Shown here: piece after piece, positions 42,462 through 53,649 of the stretch
How the letters are laid out: each line of letters begins with the position of its first letter
Numbering within the stretch: position 1 is the stretch's first letter
DNA from: Metaphire vulgaris
Taxonomy: Eukaryota > Annelida > Clitellata > Crassiclitellata > Megascolecidae
DNA length: 64,000 bases
Assembly (NCBI GenBank): GCA_018105865.1
Contig: JACLAT010000043.1
Coordinates: forward strand, 434,001 to 498,000
Direction: 5' to 3'
The notes under the pieces: model-generated
Databases searched by the model: none
What the model was told of the DNA's origin: nothing
Seen by the model: only the letters and a program-made list of their open reading frames with translations
Translations under genes and position numbers: made by a program

Positions 42462-43217
42462 GTAATTTAATAGAAATAACTATATTTGTTAACCTTTGCA
42501 CATCATGCAGGCCTACTAAGAGCAGATGAAAGCTTAATCATATTTTATGTATTGTTCATCTTCATTACTTCATGGTGATGACCGACCCAATGCATGAAAT
42601 TATGTCTAATTCATAAGATATCTTGGAGTATTTATTGATCCAGATGAACTGTGCATTTCGAAGAGAACACAGATTATTTAGTCACATACATTTGGTTGAC
42701 ATTTTTATGCTTTAGCATCTAATGTGTGCAGAAGACAAATTTATGGTGATTTCACTTTCAGATGGCTTATAATTTTCTTCTTTATAGAATGAGACTATCA
42801 CTTATTCTCGATGGTAATTATTATAAATGTATGAAAAATTGTCTACTGCCCGAATCGTGGGGATCTTTGCCTTCACTTTATGTACTGCATCGTTTTTAAT
42901 ACTGTGTTTTTATCATGGCTATTTTTTGACCAATGTTAGTTTTCTTCCTTCTAGAAAACGGACATCGACCATGTTTTCTGACTAGCTGCTGCCAATAATG
43001 AGTTGGCATAGAGTAATTATGATGAAGATAATATTATTATGCATATTTTAATTATTTATATTGAAGATGGAGCCCTGTATTTAAAACATATCTTTATATT
43101 GTTTAAATCAGTATCTACATTATGCCTGCATTTTATAATTACTCAAGACATTCTTGTAAACATTATATCTTATTCAAGTGATATTACTGTGTTGCTTTCC
43201 TTGCAAATGTTTTGTAG

Positions 43218-43345
43218 GCACAAACATTCGACCCCCAGAGTTCCTAGTTAAGTCACAGCAGCCTAATCGCAGACCTAATATGCCTGAGAAAAGCACGGAT
43301 CCTACCTGGAAACCTGGAAAACGAGGGAAGAATTCTAAAACTACT
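43218..43345 (+). CDS. PRDM9-like: PRDM9-like gene exon 2: KRAB end and linker
   Basis: The acceptor GTTTTGTAG opens an exon whose first two bases complete the Gly codon of exon 1. It reads TNIRPPEFLVKSQQPNRRP, then MPEKSTDPTWKPGKRGKN. This parallels the RATRPAFM...DEEWTPRQ segment after the KRAB box of mammalian PRDM9. No GT donor is visible before the TAA at 43346. The next exon starts in phase 0, so either the donor has been lost or the boundary is non-canonical. Confidence 0.6.
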
Positions 43346-43974
43346 TAATGCACTATTTGCCATTTTTTCAGTTGTATAGTCTAATTCAAAGTGGCATTTG
43401 GGAGTCAGACGTGTGGGAAAATATTGGCGTTTCCTCATTCCCCTTCCCTTACTATTTAAAGAGTGGGCAAGTAAGTTAGTGGTGATCTTAAATTTTCTCC
43501 TCTCCTACATGATATATCACACAGATCAAGAAAATTAATAGGGCTGTATTTTTATCCAGTAAGCAATATTTCTTTAGCAAAATATTGAGGAAGCTATCGA
43601 TAACAAGTCTATTATTTAGTTCCATTCTTTCTTTGTTAGATTGGAAACCCACAGCACGGAACGCCAAGAAAAATGTGAATAATCCTTCTCTCAGTCAGGT
43701 TAAGGCCATCTTCTGTACAATGTCCATATCATAAAGTTAACAGCATTGGTTGGTAGAAAGAATGTGTTGACTTTGATACATGACCACCTTTATTCAATTC
43801 GCATCAATTAATGCATTATCAAAAGATAATGAATTTCCAGTACTAATATTAATTAGACAATAGACACATATATTTCAATTCTAAAATTTCTTTTGATAAT
43901 TCATAAATGAATTGCTGATTTATTGAATATTTTTTGACTTCTCTTCTGTAATGGTGAATGTGGTTCATCTACAG

Positions 43975-44176
43975 AGAGAGGACGTGGAATCTTCTCAGGT
44001 GGGGCCAAGTATGTCACAACCTGTTGAACGCAAGTCTTTCTATGAATTTCGACGTGTTGAAGCACGGAGACTCTTATATCGGCTACAAAATGAGTTGGAA
44101 TTCATGCTCTTCCTGAAAGAAACTGCTGAAAAGAAAGTGATTGGTTGTGATGAACTTGACTTTCTTGATCCTACAG
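43975..44176 (+). CDS. PRDM9-like: PRDM9-like gene exon 3
   Basis: Acceptor CATCTACAG before 43975 (phase 0), donor CTACAG/GTATTG after 44176 (phase 1). It encodes REDVESSQVGPSMSQPVERK, then SFYEFRRVEARRLLYRLQNE and LEFMLFLKETAEKKVIGCDE. I recognise no domain; it occupies the linker between KRAB and SSXRD. Placement rests on strand, phase and neighbours. Confidence 0.6.
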
Positions 44177-44437
44177 GTATTGATGTTTTTAATCATTGGC
44201 ATTGATGATGATAATTGCAGTAAGCACTAAGCAGATGAAGCATACCTTTGGTATTTTGTTCAATGTTGTTGTAACTACTGTGCTAGGATATAAAACGTCT
44301 TAGCAATAATGCAAAGACAAGTTGATCTCCCAAAATGGTGTCTCATAACCCATTGATGATCAAAATATGCATTCTGCTGATATACAATTATTAAATTTGG
44401 AATCCTGAGAAATTCAGTATCTGAGTTTCAAATACAG

Positions 44438-44575
44438 GTGATGTCAATTTGACTAAATTGAAGAAGATAATTCGGGAAAAACAACGAAATGAAGGTCGCA
44501 ATAGATATCCAAAGAGAAATATCACCAGAATTAATTATTGTGAAGTCAAGGAGTCAGGCAATGATGAATATATTT
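44438..44575 (+). CDS. PRDM9-like: PRDM9-like gene exon 4: SSXRD-like motif
   Basis: Acceptor CAAATACAG before 44438 (phase 1), donor ATTT/GTAAGT after 44575 (phase 1). It encodes DVNLTKLKKIIREKQRNEGR, then NRYPKRNITRINYCEVKESG and NDEYI. This aligns with the SSX-repression-like segment of PRDM9 ([22 protein letters not shown]), known to recruit partner proteins. It splices in frame to the next exon to give EYILCTEC, equivalent to DYLYCEMC. Confidence 0.75.
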
Positions 44576-44789
44576 GTAAGTGCTTATGTAACAATTCTGT
44601 TTCACAAGAAGTATTGTTGAGCTGCATGCTACCGTAACTTGTACTGTACAGTTGCATTTCACTGCATCTTGAAATTTGTTGAATGAGCCGCGAATCGAGT
44701 CTGATATTTTGACACTTATCTGCTATGATAATCAGTCACATTGGACAAGAACACAGAATACTGCCTGCACCATTGGTTAGATTTTACAT

Positions 44790-45280
44790 CTATAATATTA
44801 AGATTCTTATCTGTATGTCTCTCTGTCTGTTACCTTCAAGCGTTCTGATTGGTTGACTATTGGTAGACGGTTTAGACCGTTTAGTCCTTACGTCGCGATG
44901 CGTTGGTGGACGATGTTCGAAGACGACGTTGCTATTGGTAACAATTGTTCGTAGAACCGGTTTAGTCGAGTCATTGCAGCGTCAGAAGGCTGGGCGTGCG
45001 ACGACGTTGCTATTGGTAACAATTGTTCGCAGCCTGAGGTAGTTGCGCAATTTTAACGTACATTTTAACGTACACAAAAATACGTGTACAGCGTCACAAA
45101 TGGTCACAGTTGCGTGATTTTAACGTACATAGGCCTAATTATTACGTGGCGCAGAGCTTGGCTAGGTGGCGATCATTGAAATGTTGTTCAGCATGAATTC
45201 AATGATTGGGTATTAGGTATAGGTATTGGATTAGTATTATCCTGCACTGCGAGCGAAGCGAGCATCTTTCTAGTATAAAT
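44790..45280. mobile_element. Possible Helitron-like (HINE) element in a PRDM9 intron
   Basis: Starts ATCTATAATATTAAGATTC followed by CTGTCTG-type repeats, and ends GCGAGCGAAGCGAGCATC, then TTTCTAG before TATAAATA. These ends resemble non-autonomous Helentron elements. Inside, a 30-bp word beginning GACGACGTTGCTATTGG is repeated at about 44923 and 45000. There is no target duplication, as expected of this class. Assignment is by motif recall. Confidence 0.4.
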
Positions 45281-45438
45281 ATAAATACGCTTCATTTAAT
45301 TATATTTTGAAATTACTTTAATTGCAACATTTTATTTCTGGCTAATTCTACTCATATTTTGATAACTATTCATGATTCCATATTCATTTTCTTCAGGCAA
45401 TTGTTTTCTTTGTTTATGTTTGTACTTATTATGTGCAG

Positions 45439-45739
45439 TGTGCACAGAATGTAACAAGCACTTGCATGGACGTTGTCCCGTCCATGGATTACCTTGTTTC
45501 ATTCAAGACAAACAGACCAGTGGCAGACACGCAAGAAATGTGGGACAGCTGAAGGCTCCTAATAATTATGCTGTTTGGATGACACCGGATTGTCTTGAGG
45601 TTGCATCTTCAGGCATTTCTGGTGCTGGATATGGAGTGTGGACTCGGCAGACATTTCTAAAGGAACAATGTTTGGACCATATCGAGGGAAGAAGATTTAT
45701 GAAGAAGTAGTTGCTCATAATTCCAGTTATGCATGGGAG
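45439..45739 (+). pseudogene. PRDM9-like: PRDM9-like gene exon 5: zinc knuckle and first half of PR/SET, one-base deletion
   Basis: Acceptor TATGTGCAG before 45439, donor GGGAG/GTAATT after 45739. It encodes CTECNKHLHGRCPVHGLPC (a C-x2-C-x7-C-x2-H knuckle), then SSGISGAGYGVWTRQTFLK. At about 45655-45668 the frame shifts and hits a TAG (45708-45710). In the next frame the SET sequence continues as GTMFGPYRGKKIYEEVVAHN and SSYAWE. The exon is 301 bp where 302 would keep phase, so one base is missing. The catalytic Tyr equivalent to human Y276 (45680-45682) and the following Gly lie just beyond the lesion. Confidence 0.85.
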
Positions 45740-45923
45740 GTAATTGATGAAGTTTTTGGCTGTCTTGAATACTCTTGAATTTAGAAATTTTAAATGATTA
45801 AACTTGTTTAAAGCAATTTGCATGTCCTACTTTACAATCTAACTACTTATATTCTAAAAGTTTCTTGCTGGAGATATTTTCTTTCTTTGGAATGAACAGT
45901 TCTTGTATATTTTGATTGTGAAG

Positions 45924-46167
45924 ATCTATAATGATGGAAAGTTGGATCATTATATTGATGCTGAAGATCCTTCTCATTCAAATTGGATGCGTTATGTCAA
46001 TTGCTCTTCTTCTGAGTCAACACAAAATGTGAATGCATTGCAGTTCTGTGGGCAAATCTATTACTGTGCCTGCATTGACATTCCACCAAATGTAGAGATG
46101 TTAACATGGTATGGTGATCATTATGCAGAAGAATTGCAGCTTCTTGAAAGAACATCTAAATCAAGAG
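45924..46167 (+). CDS. PRDM9-like: PRDM9-like gene exon 6: second half of PR/SET
   Basis: Acceptor GATTGTGAAG before 45924 (phase 0); donor AGAG/GTTTAA after 46167 is weak but gives phase 1, matching the zinc finger exon. It encodes IYNDGKLDHYIDAEDPSHSN, WMRYVNCSSSESTQNVNALQ, FCGQIYYCACIDIPPNVEML and TWYGDHYAEELQL. WMRYVNC and WYGD are diagnostic of PR/SET domains of the PRDM7/9 type. Equivalents of catalytic Tyr 341 (46062-46064) and Tyr 357 (46110-46112) and of the RYVNC Asn are retained. Confidence 0.88.
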
Positions 46168-46562
46168 GTTTAAAGGAAATCTTTCAATATTATTTAACTA
46201 TTTTGATTAAATAGTTAAAATGATTATATAAAAATGATAATTGCTGGGTGAAGAATGACTCAGCTATATCTGCACTGAGTGAGAAGTTTACCATGTGATA
46301 TTTTTATCGTTTGTCATATTTATCTCTGGTACAAGTATTACCTATATATGATTGAATGAAATTCATATTCTGAAGTTGTAATTGTGATCAGTTTAGACAA
46401 TATGAAATTCTATTGAATAACATGTATAGGTAGGTCCTATGTCATTTAATTTTCTATCATCCAATTATTGTCTGAATGGTGAGTGGAGCTGAGAAAATGA
46501 GAGAAAAACGAGATGGAATACATGACACTTAGATTTTGCTGATAAACGTCATCAGGGACTAA

Positions 46563-46586
46563 TGATGATGATGATGATGATGATGA
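46563..46586. repeat. (GAT)n microsatellite
   Basis: Eight GAT units in the intron before the zinc finger exon. Confidence 0.85.
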
Positions 46587-46767
46587 TAATGACGATGCTA
46601 GTAAAAAAACTATAATGAGATTTCAATGTGGTAGGCACAAATTCTGGTTTGGGAGATGCTTCTTTGATTTCAACTTTTATATATACATATTATTTTGGTG
46701 TTTATATTCCATGTACTGAGCATCTTCAGCAAAATTCTTTTTTTACTTTTCATGTTGTCATTTCCAG

Positions 46768-47900
46768 TCGGTCGTGTATTCATCAATAAAGCCGACCACA
46801 AAGACCTAATTAAAAAGAGTGTAAAGGTTGATGAAATTCCCTCACCTGAGGTAAAAGTAAACTGTGGATTTAAAATATGTCAAATGGAATCCCGTGATTT
46901 CAATGATCTAATTACGTCTGATTATTCTGAAGAAGGAAAAAGGACATCAATGGTTGAAGATAGACAGAAACCGCATCGGTGTTCACAGTGCAATAAGTCA
47001 TTTAAAATGAAATCTCATTTGAGAAGACATTTGAGAATTCACACTGGAGAGAAACCCTACGAATGTTCTGTGTGTAGGATAACGTTTAACCAGTCAGGTC
47101 ATCGAGATAAACACATGAGAATTCACACTGCAGAAAAGCTGCATAAATGTTCAGTGTGTGCAATGAGGTTTTGTGATGCAAGTTATATAAAACAACACAT
47201 GAGAATTCACACTGGAGAGAAACCCTTCGCATGTTCTGTTTGTGGAATGAAGTTTCGCAATATCAGCGGTCGAAATCAACACATGAGAATTCATACTGGA
47301 GAGAAACCCTTCGCATGTTCTGTTTGTGGAAAGAAGTTTCGCAATATGAGCGGTCGAAATGAACACATTAGAATTCACACTGGAGAGAAACCCTACGAAT
47401 GTTCCGTTTGTGCGCTGAAATTTAGCCATTCAAATGCTCGAAATCGAGATATAAGAATTCATACAGGCGAAAAACCCTACGAATGTTCTGTTTGCAGGAT
47501 GAAGTTTCAGCTGTCGACTGGTCGAAATCGACATATGAGAATTCACACTGGAGAAAAACCCTACGAATGTTCTGTTTGCAGGATGAAGTTTCACCTGTCG
47601 ACTGGTCGAAATCGACATATGAGAATTCACACTGGAGAGAAACCCTACGATTGTTCTGTTTGTGGAATGAAGTTTCGCAATATCAGCGGTCGAAATCAAC
47701 ACATGAGAATTCATACTGGAGAGAAACCCTACGCATGTTCTGTTTGTGGAAAGAAGTTTCGCAATATGAGCGGTCGAAATGAACACATGAGAATTCACAC
47801 TGGAGAGAAACCCTACGAATGTTCTGTTTGTGCGCTGAAATTTAGCCATTCAAATGCTCGAAATCGACATATGAGAATTCACACTGGAGAAAAACCATAG
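46768..47900 (+). CDS. PRDM9-like: PRDM9-like gene last exon: 11 C2H2 zinc fingers
   Basis: The acceptor TGTCATTTCCAG opens in phase 1, completing a Val codon with the previous exon. After about 70 residues of linker come 11 C2H2 fingers spaced 84 bp with TGEKPY linkers. Residues at DNA-contact positions -1, 2, 3 and 6 vary (e.g. N/S/G/Q, N/S/G/E, H/N/A/R, L/T/G/R) while the scaffold is nearly identical, as in PRDM9 arrays. Fingers 4-6 recur as 9-11 after 420 bp. Finger 6 has Asp in place of the first zinc His. The array ends at a TAG (47898-47900) that replaces TAC-GAA in the linker. Confidence 0.88.
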
Positions 47901-48070
47901 GGATGTTCTGTTTGCAGGATGAAGTTTCATCCGTCGACTGGTCGAAAACGACACATGAGAATTCACACTGGAGAGAAACCCTACTAAATTTCTGTTTGTG
48001 GGATGAAGTTTCGCCAGTAGAATGGTCGAAATCGACACATGAGAATTCATACTTGAGAAAACCCATTGAA
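47901..48070 (+). pseudogene. Two degenerate zinc fingers after the stop
   Basis: Downstream of the TAG, the repeat continues in frame: CSVCRMKFHPSTGRKRHMRI, a TAA in the linker, then VCGMKFRQ, a TAG and NGRNRHMRIHT. These are fingers 12 and 13 of the array, now untranslated. Finger 12 corresponds to fingers 7/8, which continues the five-finger period of the array. Confidence 0.85.
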
Positions 48071-49553
48071 TGTCTCACGTGTGCAGTAAAAAATTTTTTG
48101 CTGATTCAATGAAAGTTCGAATTGATTAAGTACAATTAAATTAGAAGCTTTAGTTGAGAAGAAATTTGCATCAACTCAATTCTTTTGTTGAGGTATTGTT
48201 TTCTTTTTTTGCATTGTTTTAGATACACGTGGTTATATCTTCAAGCAAATATTGTATATTAGTTCAGTTTTTCTTAACTATGGGTTCTCTTACCTCTTGG
48301 GGGTACTTGAAGGACGTTGTGGGGTATTGAATAATCCGCAACTAAAGTCAGTCTAGAGACTTTTATTACAAATTATGATGTATACTATATAAATGTTGTG
48401 GAAATTTTTGTACCAAATTAAAAATTCTAAAGAAAACCCCACTTTCTGGCATATGCACAATCTGTGACAGATATTCGTTGCAGTTTATAATTATTTTCAG
48501 TTCATAATTGTTTTCATTATGTTCTCTTATACTTGTTTCAGGGGTACGTAATTCTAAAAAGGATAAGAACCACGGCATTAGTTGGTTATTGTTCACAACT
48601 TACATAAGTGTTGTATTGAAATGTTTTATCTTTTGACAATTGTTTACTAGTGTTTTACAGGTTCATTTTGATTTTTGGAGAAGTCGTTGCAAAATGTTCT
48701 GTCACTCAAATGTTTGAATCATCGTTTGGTTGCTTTAATATACGTCGAAAAAACTGTAAAGAGGAGTTGTTTTATTCAGGCTTTTCATGCAAACATGTTC
48801 TTGAATTAGATCAATGGTCTTGTTGTTCCACTTATTGTGTGCATCTTGCATACTTATTACTTGTTATTTCCTTTAACTAACAAATTATTCATCTGTAGTA
48901 CTTCCGTCACCACCACCATCAGCACCCTTCCCATGATCAGTTTCCTTATTTCTAGCCATTAGTTATATTAGACTTTTAAGTGGCGCTTTCTAAGCCATTC
49001 GTATAACTGTTCTAAATTTTCTGGAAGATATCATTTTCACATTTAAATTCCAATACATAATATAGAGCCATATTAGTGACACTATTGAAAATATAAAGAT
49101 GAGGTTCTCAACGTCACAGTCCTTTCAGATCGCACAGGACGCTCAGCGAAGATCTCTGTTTCTAAGTCAGCCTCTAGCGGGTGAAGGCTGAGTCGTCCTC
49201 AGGCGAGTGAAGCCTGAATCTTCATTATTGCTTCTGTGAGCATCGAAACCGCGTTATTACTTAAGCTTAGATGCTGAAAAGTTCATAATTGCGTCTCCTA
49301 TTGCAAAAATATATAAAATGAATGTATAAAGTATGGAATCTTGGGATCAAATTATCGAAATCTCTATATATAACCATGTCTTCTTTTGAGTTTGAAATAA
49401 AGTCATAGTCAATAAACAAAAACTTCTGTTAGAAATGGAAGGCAACTGAAATGAGTGTCATGAGTTCGTTTCAATAGCATTATGCATTACTAAATACGTC
49501 AGAATTGATGAAATAGAAAAAGAAATGTATCTTTGCTTACTTGATCAATATAT
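48071..49553. other. 3' flank of the PRDM9-like gene, no gene seen
   Basis: AT-rich sequence. Small frames on both strands (48366, 48650) have no domain or splice logic. TCTAGCGGGTGAAGGCTGAG at about 49175 resembles CTCTCAGCGAGTAAGGCTGAG near 54.62 kb and may be a shared old repeat. Confidence 0.4.
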
Positions 49554-49557
49554 AATA

Positions 49558-49626
49558 TAATATAATATAACAAGGTTTAAAGTGATTCAGTAGGGACTGC
49601 CCTGTGTGAGAACCACTGTAATATAT
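49558..49626 (-). mobile_element. CR1 LINE 3' UTR fragment
   Basis: Inverted copy of the 3' end of the CR1 LINE at 55.5-56.1 kb: GGTTCTCACACAGGGCAGTC, then a match through TTAAACCTTG and the (TATAT)n-type tail. Only the 3' tip is present, typical of severe 5' truncation. Confidence 0.8.
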
Positions 49627-49856
49627 ATAATAAAGGTAATATAGGGCCTATATATAATACAAACTTCCCTATTTCTGAAACAGAGGCTCAAATCAGTTGG
49701 TTCTATTCTCTTTGTAGCATAGTGTAACAGGACAACACCAGATTTGCACACCTTGGAACAGTTGGTTCCTGGAAATACGGTCAAGTTACTTTCAAGAAAA
49801 GACCCCAAAAACCACCAGTACACCAATTATGTTTTTTTTAAAAAGGTCCTGTGAAG

Positions 49857-50136
49857 CAGTGGCATAGCCAGGGATGCAAAGGGAGTGGCCGCTATCATGA
49901 GGAAATTTTCAGATAAGTGGCACCTTTTCATTTTATGGAAATGCAATAAATTAAAACAAACAAAAATTGTAAAAAGCAACAACAAGTTATTGTACCATTG
50001 GCTCACAGGAACCTTTTTTACTCATCAAGACTTTTAGAGATGTATGGAGAAAAATTTGATGTGATGGCACCTTTTCTTTTTGCCTTTTTAACATGCTGAC
50101 TGTTCCCCTGGTGCTAAAACCTGGCTACGCCACCCT
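49857..50136. mobile_element. Non-autonomous hAT element of the CAGTGGCGTAGC family
   Basis: Left end CAGTGGCATAGCCAGGG, right end (inverted) GTGGCGTAGCCAGGTTTTAG. The flanking 8-mers CTGTGAAG (49849-49856) and CTCTGAAG (50137-50144) match at 7 of 8. Related to the elements at 17535 and 26937 and to the fragment at 12.05 kb. Confidence 0.7.
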
Positions 50137-50351
50137 CTCTGAAGACTATACAATCGATCTCAACTCAGGACTAAATCACAAAACTTCAAGTAAAAGGACT
50201 GAAAGCAGCAAAATTAGATAAAGAAAATTTAGTCAATGAAAAACTACAAAACATTCCAAAGTGTTACAGAAAAAACGTTAATACAACTCGGATTCCATCT
50301 GAAACTGTTCCCTTTTACTTCATCTGTATTAGACTATTCCAAGCATATTGC

Positions 50352-51494
50352 TCAGTTCTCTGATGGCAAATTCTTCTTTAACTTTTCATTGGAAACAATT
50401 CCATGAAAATCAGAAAGAAAAGTCAAATCCTGAGATAAATCACTATTACCAAAGTGAAGAGAACAATGCTTTAGAAAATGAGTTTCCTCTACAAACATTT
50501 CATCGCAAAATCCACATCCAAATGGTTTCACATTAAAACAAGATTTATCTTCTTGTTTACTCCAAATTATGCCCACAGACTTTTGTTTATTATCAATATT
50601 TTTAAGATACTTCAAGTGACAAACATTAGAAGATGATTTCTTAGAAATTCTGTGCTGACTTACACACAGTAGCTTTTGTTCATGGTGGATTCTGTGATGT
50701 TTCATCATAAACTCTTTGCAACTGAATGCTTTGCCACAAACATAACATAAGAAATTTTTTTCCACACTGATTTTTTTCATGAATTTTAAGTTTACCTGAT
50801 TGCCTGAATGCCTTTGTGCATATTTTACAAATATATGGCTTTTCTCCGGTATGAATTCTTTCATAGTCTTTAAGATGGCTCAACTTTCTGAATGCTTTCA
50901 TGCATATTTGACAAACAAACGGTTTTTGTCCAGTATGAATTCTTTCATGGCATTTAAGAATGTTTAAATGACTGAATGCCTTTTCACATATTTTACAAGC
51001 AAATGACTTCATTCCAGTATGAATTCTTTCATGAGCTTTAAGATCGCGTAATTGACTGAATGCTTTTGTGCATGTTTTACAGATATACGGCTTTTCTCCA
51101 GAATGATTTCCTTCATGACGTTTAAGACTGCTTAACTGAATGAATGATTTCTCGCATATTTTACAAACATACGGCTTTTCTCCTGTATGAATTCTTTCAT
51201 GTTCTTTAAGGTGAGCTAATCGCCTGAATTCCTTTCTGCATGTATTGCAAACATAAGGCCTTGCTCCAGTATGAATTCTTTCATGATCTTTAAGACCACT
51301 TTTTCGATAGAATGCCTTGCTACATATTTCACATACATAGGGCTTCTCACCAGTATGAGATCTTTCATGAACTTTAAGTTGGCTTATGTAAGTGAATGTT
51401 TTGCCACATATATGGCAGTTGTGCAATCTTGCCATGCTCTGCAGATGTCCAATGCTACTTTGACTACCGATTGCTTTCAAATTGAAACAAAATC
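50352..51494 (-). pseudogene. C2H2 zinc finger gene with a frameshift
   Basis: On the minus strand, eight fingers run from CHICGKTF (51.42 kb) to CKICTKAF, with linkers near TGEKPYVC, so this is a KRAB-ZNF-type or orphan poly-finger DNA-binding protein. Finger 7 has Tyr instead of the first zinc His (LKDYERIH). In a run of seven A at about 50771-50777 the frame shifts; in the other frame a ninth finger (CYVCGKAF) and a degenerate tenth (CGFCDEMF) follow, ending at 50352. No ATG precedes finger 1; the frame opens after a TGA near 51.49 kb, so the 5' exon is elsewhere. Unlike the PRDM9-like array, the fingers are well diverged from one another. Confidence 0.8.
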
Positions 51495-51499
51495 ATCAT

Positions 51500-52120
51500 T
51501 CTGGTAGATGATGAAAGGGAAATGAGTGAAAGATGCCTCAAAAGCCTGGATCAACAAACAGTAGAAAACAGTAGATGAACATCAAAAACTGTTATAGTTT
51601 ACTATCATGTAGCTCGTTATTGCTTTTAAGGACATCACTTTGGATTTTACATTCAGATCTATCAGTTAATATTGCAATACTAAATACCAAGCATCATGGT
51701 TCCTTATTCAGAGTGCTTTCATTTCTTTATTTCTTCATAAATGGTCAACCATTCAGTCATTTCTCTTCCGTGTAAGATGACATGTTAGCGCTCATCAAAC
51801 TCTTTCCATTCAGAAAAGAGGATGTGTTTGTTTTGTGAGTTCTATATCTGCAATGTCTTTAATTCCTTGCTGTTTCCTCAACTATTTGTAGCTGTTTTAT
51901 TTTCTTACTTTCAAACTATCCCCTAAAGTAAAATTTATAGAATTCTGCAAATTTTAAACACTAACTTGAAAGGCACAAAATTCTCTGTCTCTATTACACA
52001 AATTGGGGCCAACCAGAATATTTTCTGAATAAGCAAGAACTGGATCCCATATCTTGAGGCTAACTGAAACTTACGATTGGAACCAGGTATTTTACGTCTA
52101 TATATTATATATTATTTCAT
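51500..52120. other. No recognisable feature
   Basis: Flank of the zinc finger gene; probably holds its upstream intron or promoter, but no coding exon could be supported. Confidence 0.4.
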
Positions 52121-52123
52121 ATA

Positions 52124-52741
52124 CAGTGGTGTGAAAAAGTCTTGCATAGGCTGAACACGATTTTGCTATTTTGGACATTGGGTCTGATATTCTCGCTAAA
52201 TCCCCTTACACAGTGCTAGCTTATTATATACCGTTTTATTGGAAATTTAATTGCGCACCTATTTTTGTGCTTTTAAATACGTGTTGTGAAAATTTTCAAC
52301 CACAACTCAGACTCTGTCCTCACTTGACAAAAACTGCCCCTCCTCGCCATGTTAGAAATTTGAATGAAAAGCAGACAACTCATGAAAATCCATCAATCCA
52401 TACTCTGCGCGCTGCAGAAATACTGTCCACTGATTGGCTGCAAAGTATGAAGTCTTATTGGTCGGGAAAGTATAATATATAAAATATAATATAAAATATA
52501 ACTTTTCATTGGATAATTACGATCCAAATTCACCATACAATCTCGTTGGTTCATCTTCCCATGAAAAACCAGGTCAAATGCAAGAAAAAGCAGCACCATG
52601 CACAGACTTTTGCGCAGAATTAAATTTCCAATAAAACGGTATATAATAAGCCAGCATTGTAAAGAGATTTGGCGAGAATATCAGACTTATGTCAAAAATA
52701 GCGAAATCGTGTAGCCTATGCAAGACTTTTTCACACCACTG
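52124..52741. mobile_element. Tc1/mariner-type non-autonomous element with about 130-bp inverted repeats
   Basis: The ends CAGTGGTGTGAAAAAGTC are perfect inverted copies flanked by TA (52122-52123, 52742-52743). Homology between the ends continues for about 130 bp, to TACCGTTTTATTGGAAATTT. The remaining centre of about 350 bp has no transposase. Confidence 0.88.
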
Positions 52742-52743
52742 TA

Positions 52744-53645
52744 TTTTTTCTTTCAGTTTTTCATTCACAAAAAACTAACTGAAGACAAAGAGAAATGATC
52801 AATCATTCAACCCTAAGGCACCACTGTCATAATATCATCTCAGTCTATTCTTCTATGTCTTCAGCCCATCTGCAGTGTCCTCTTCCTCTTCATGCCCTGT
52901 TGCATTGTCCTTTGTATTGAGTCTTATAATGGCTTCTCTGTACATGTCCAAAGAAAGACAGTTTCCGTCATTGACACATTCCTTGTAACACCTCACCATT
53001 TCTCCTTTTTCCTTCCAAGATATTTATAGCACACACAATTAAATCCTAACAATAGCAGACTCTAGCCAGAGAGGTCGATCATAATGGCAGAGGAACAATC
53101 TGAGGGGAATAGGCCAAGCCAAATAGCCATGCCTTAAGATAAAATATTTGCAATAGCATGCCCTGATTGATGGAATGGAGAGCTTTCCGGAATATATTAA
53201 TATAAACATTAAATTATCATTAAACATATATTTATTTCACATTTGCTGTGGACAATGAAAGCAAATACACAAAACAAATACAAATTTAAACAAACTAGTG
53301 ATGTCAAACAATTAATTTTTTAGTTGTGATTAGTCATGGAATTAAAATAATTAACTAGTCTCGGTTAATAGCGATTAATCATATCTTAAAGTGTTTCACT
53401 ATCTACGGACAGCATAACCCTTATTCCATATACAGAAATAATTTAAACACAGGCACCACATCACATTATTTGTTTTTAAAATACCCATCAATGACGTCAT
53501 AAGAAAATCTGAGATCTATCACATTTGTATACATTTCATTTCTGAGGGGGAAAACAGGAAACGGCAACAAAGGACAATAATCCACTGAACTGACTGAGTT
53601 AAAGAACAGAAGAATGCAGTAGACTGAAATTGAATAGTACAGCTT
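52744..53645. other. No recognisable gene
   Basis: AT-rich sequence with scattered stops. A TTAATTA-rich block (53290-53390) resembles the subterminal words of the hAT element at 16201 but has no definable ends. Confidence 0.4.
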
Positions 53646-53649
53646 CACT

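Noticed and set aside
46977..48070. CRISPR-like regular repeat
   Set aside because: The 84-bp period is explained by C2H2 zinc fingers; there are no spacers.
47151..48078. Minus-strand frames opposite the zinc finger array
   Set aside because: Antisense shadows of the 84-bp finger repeats.
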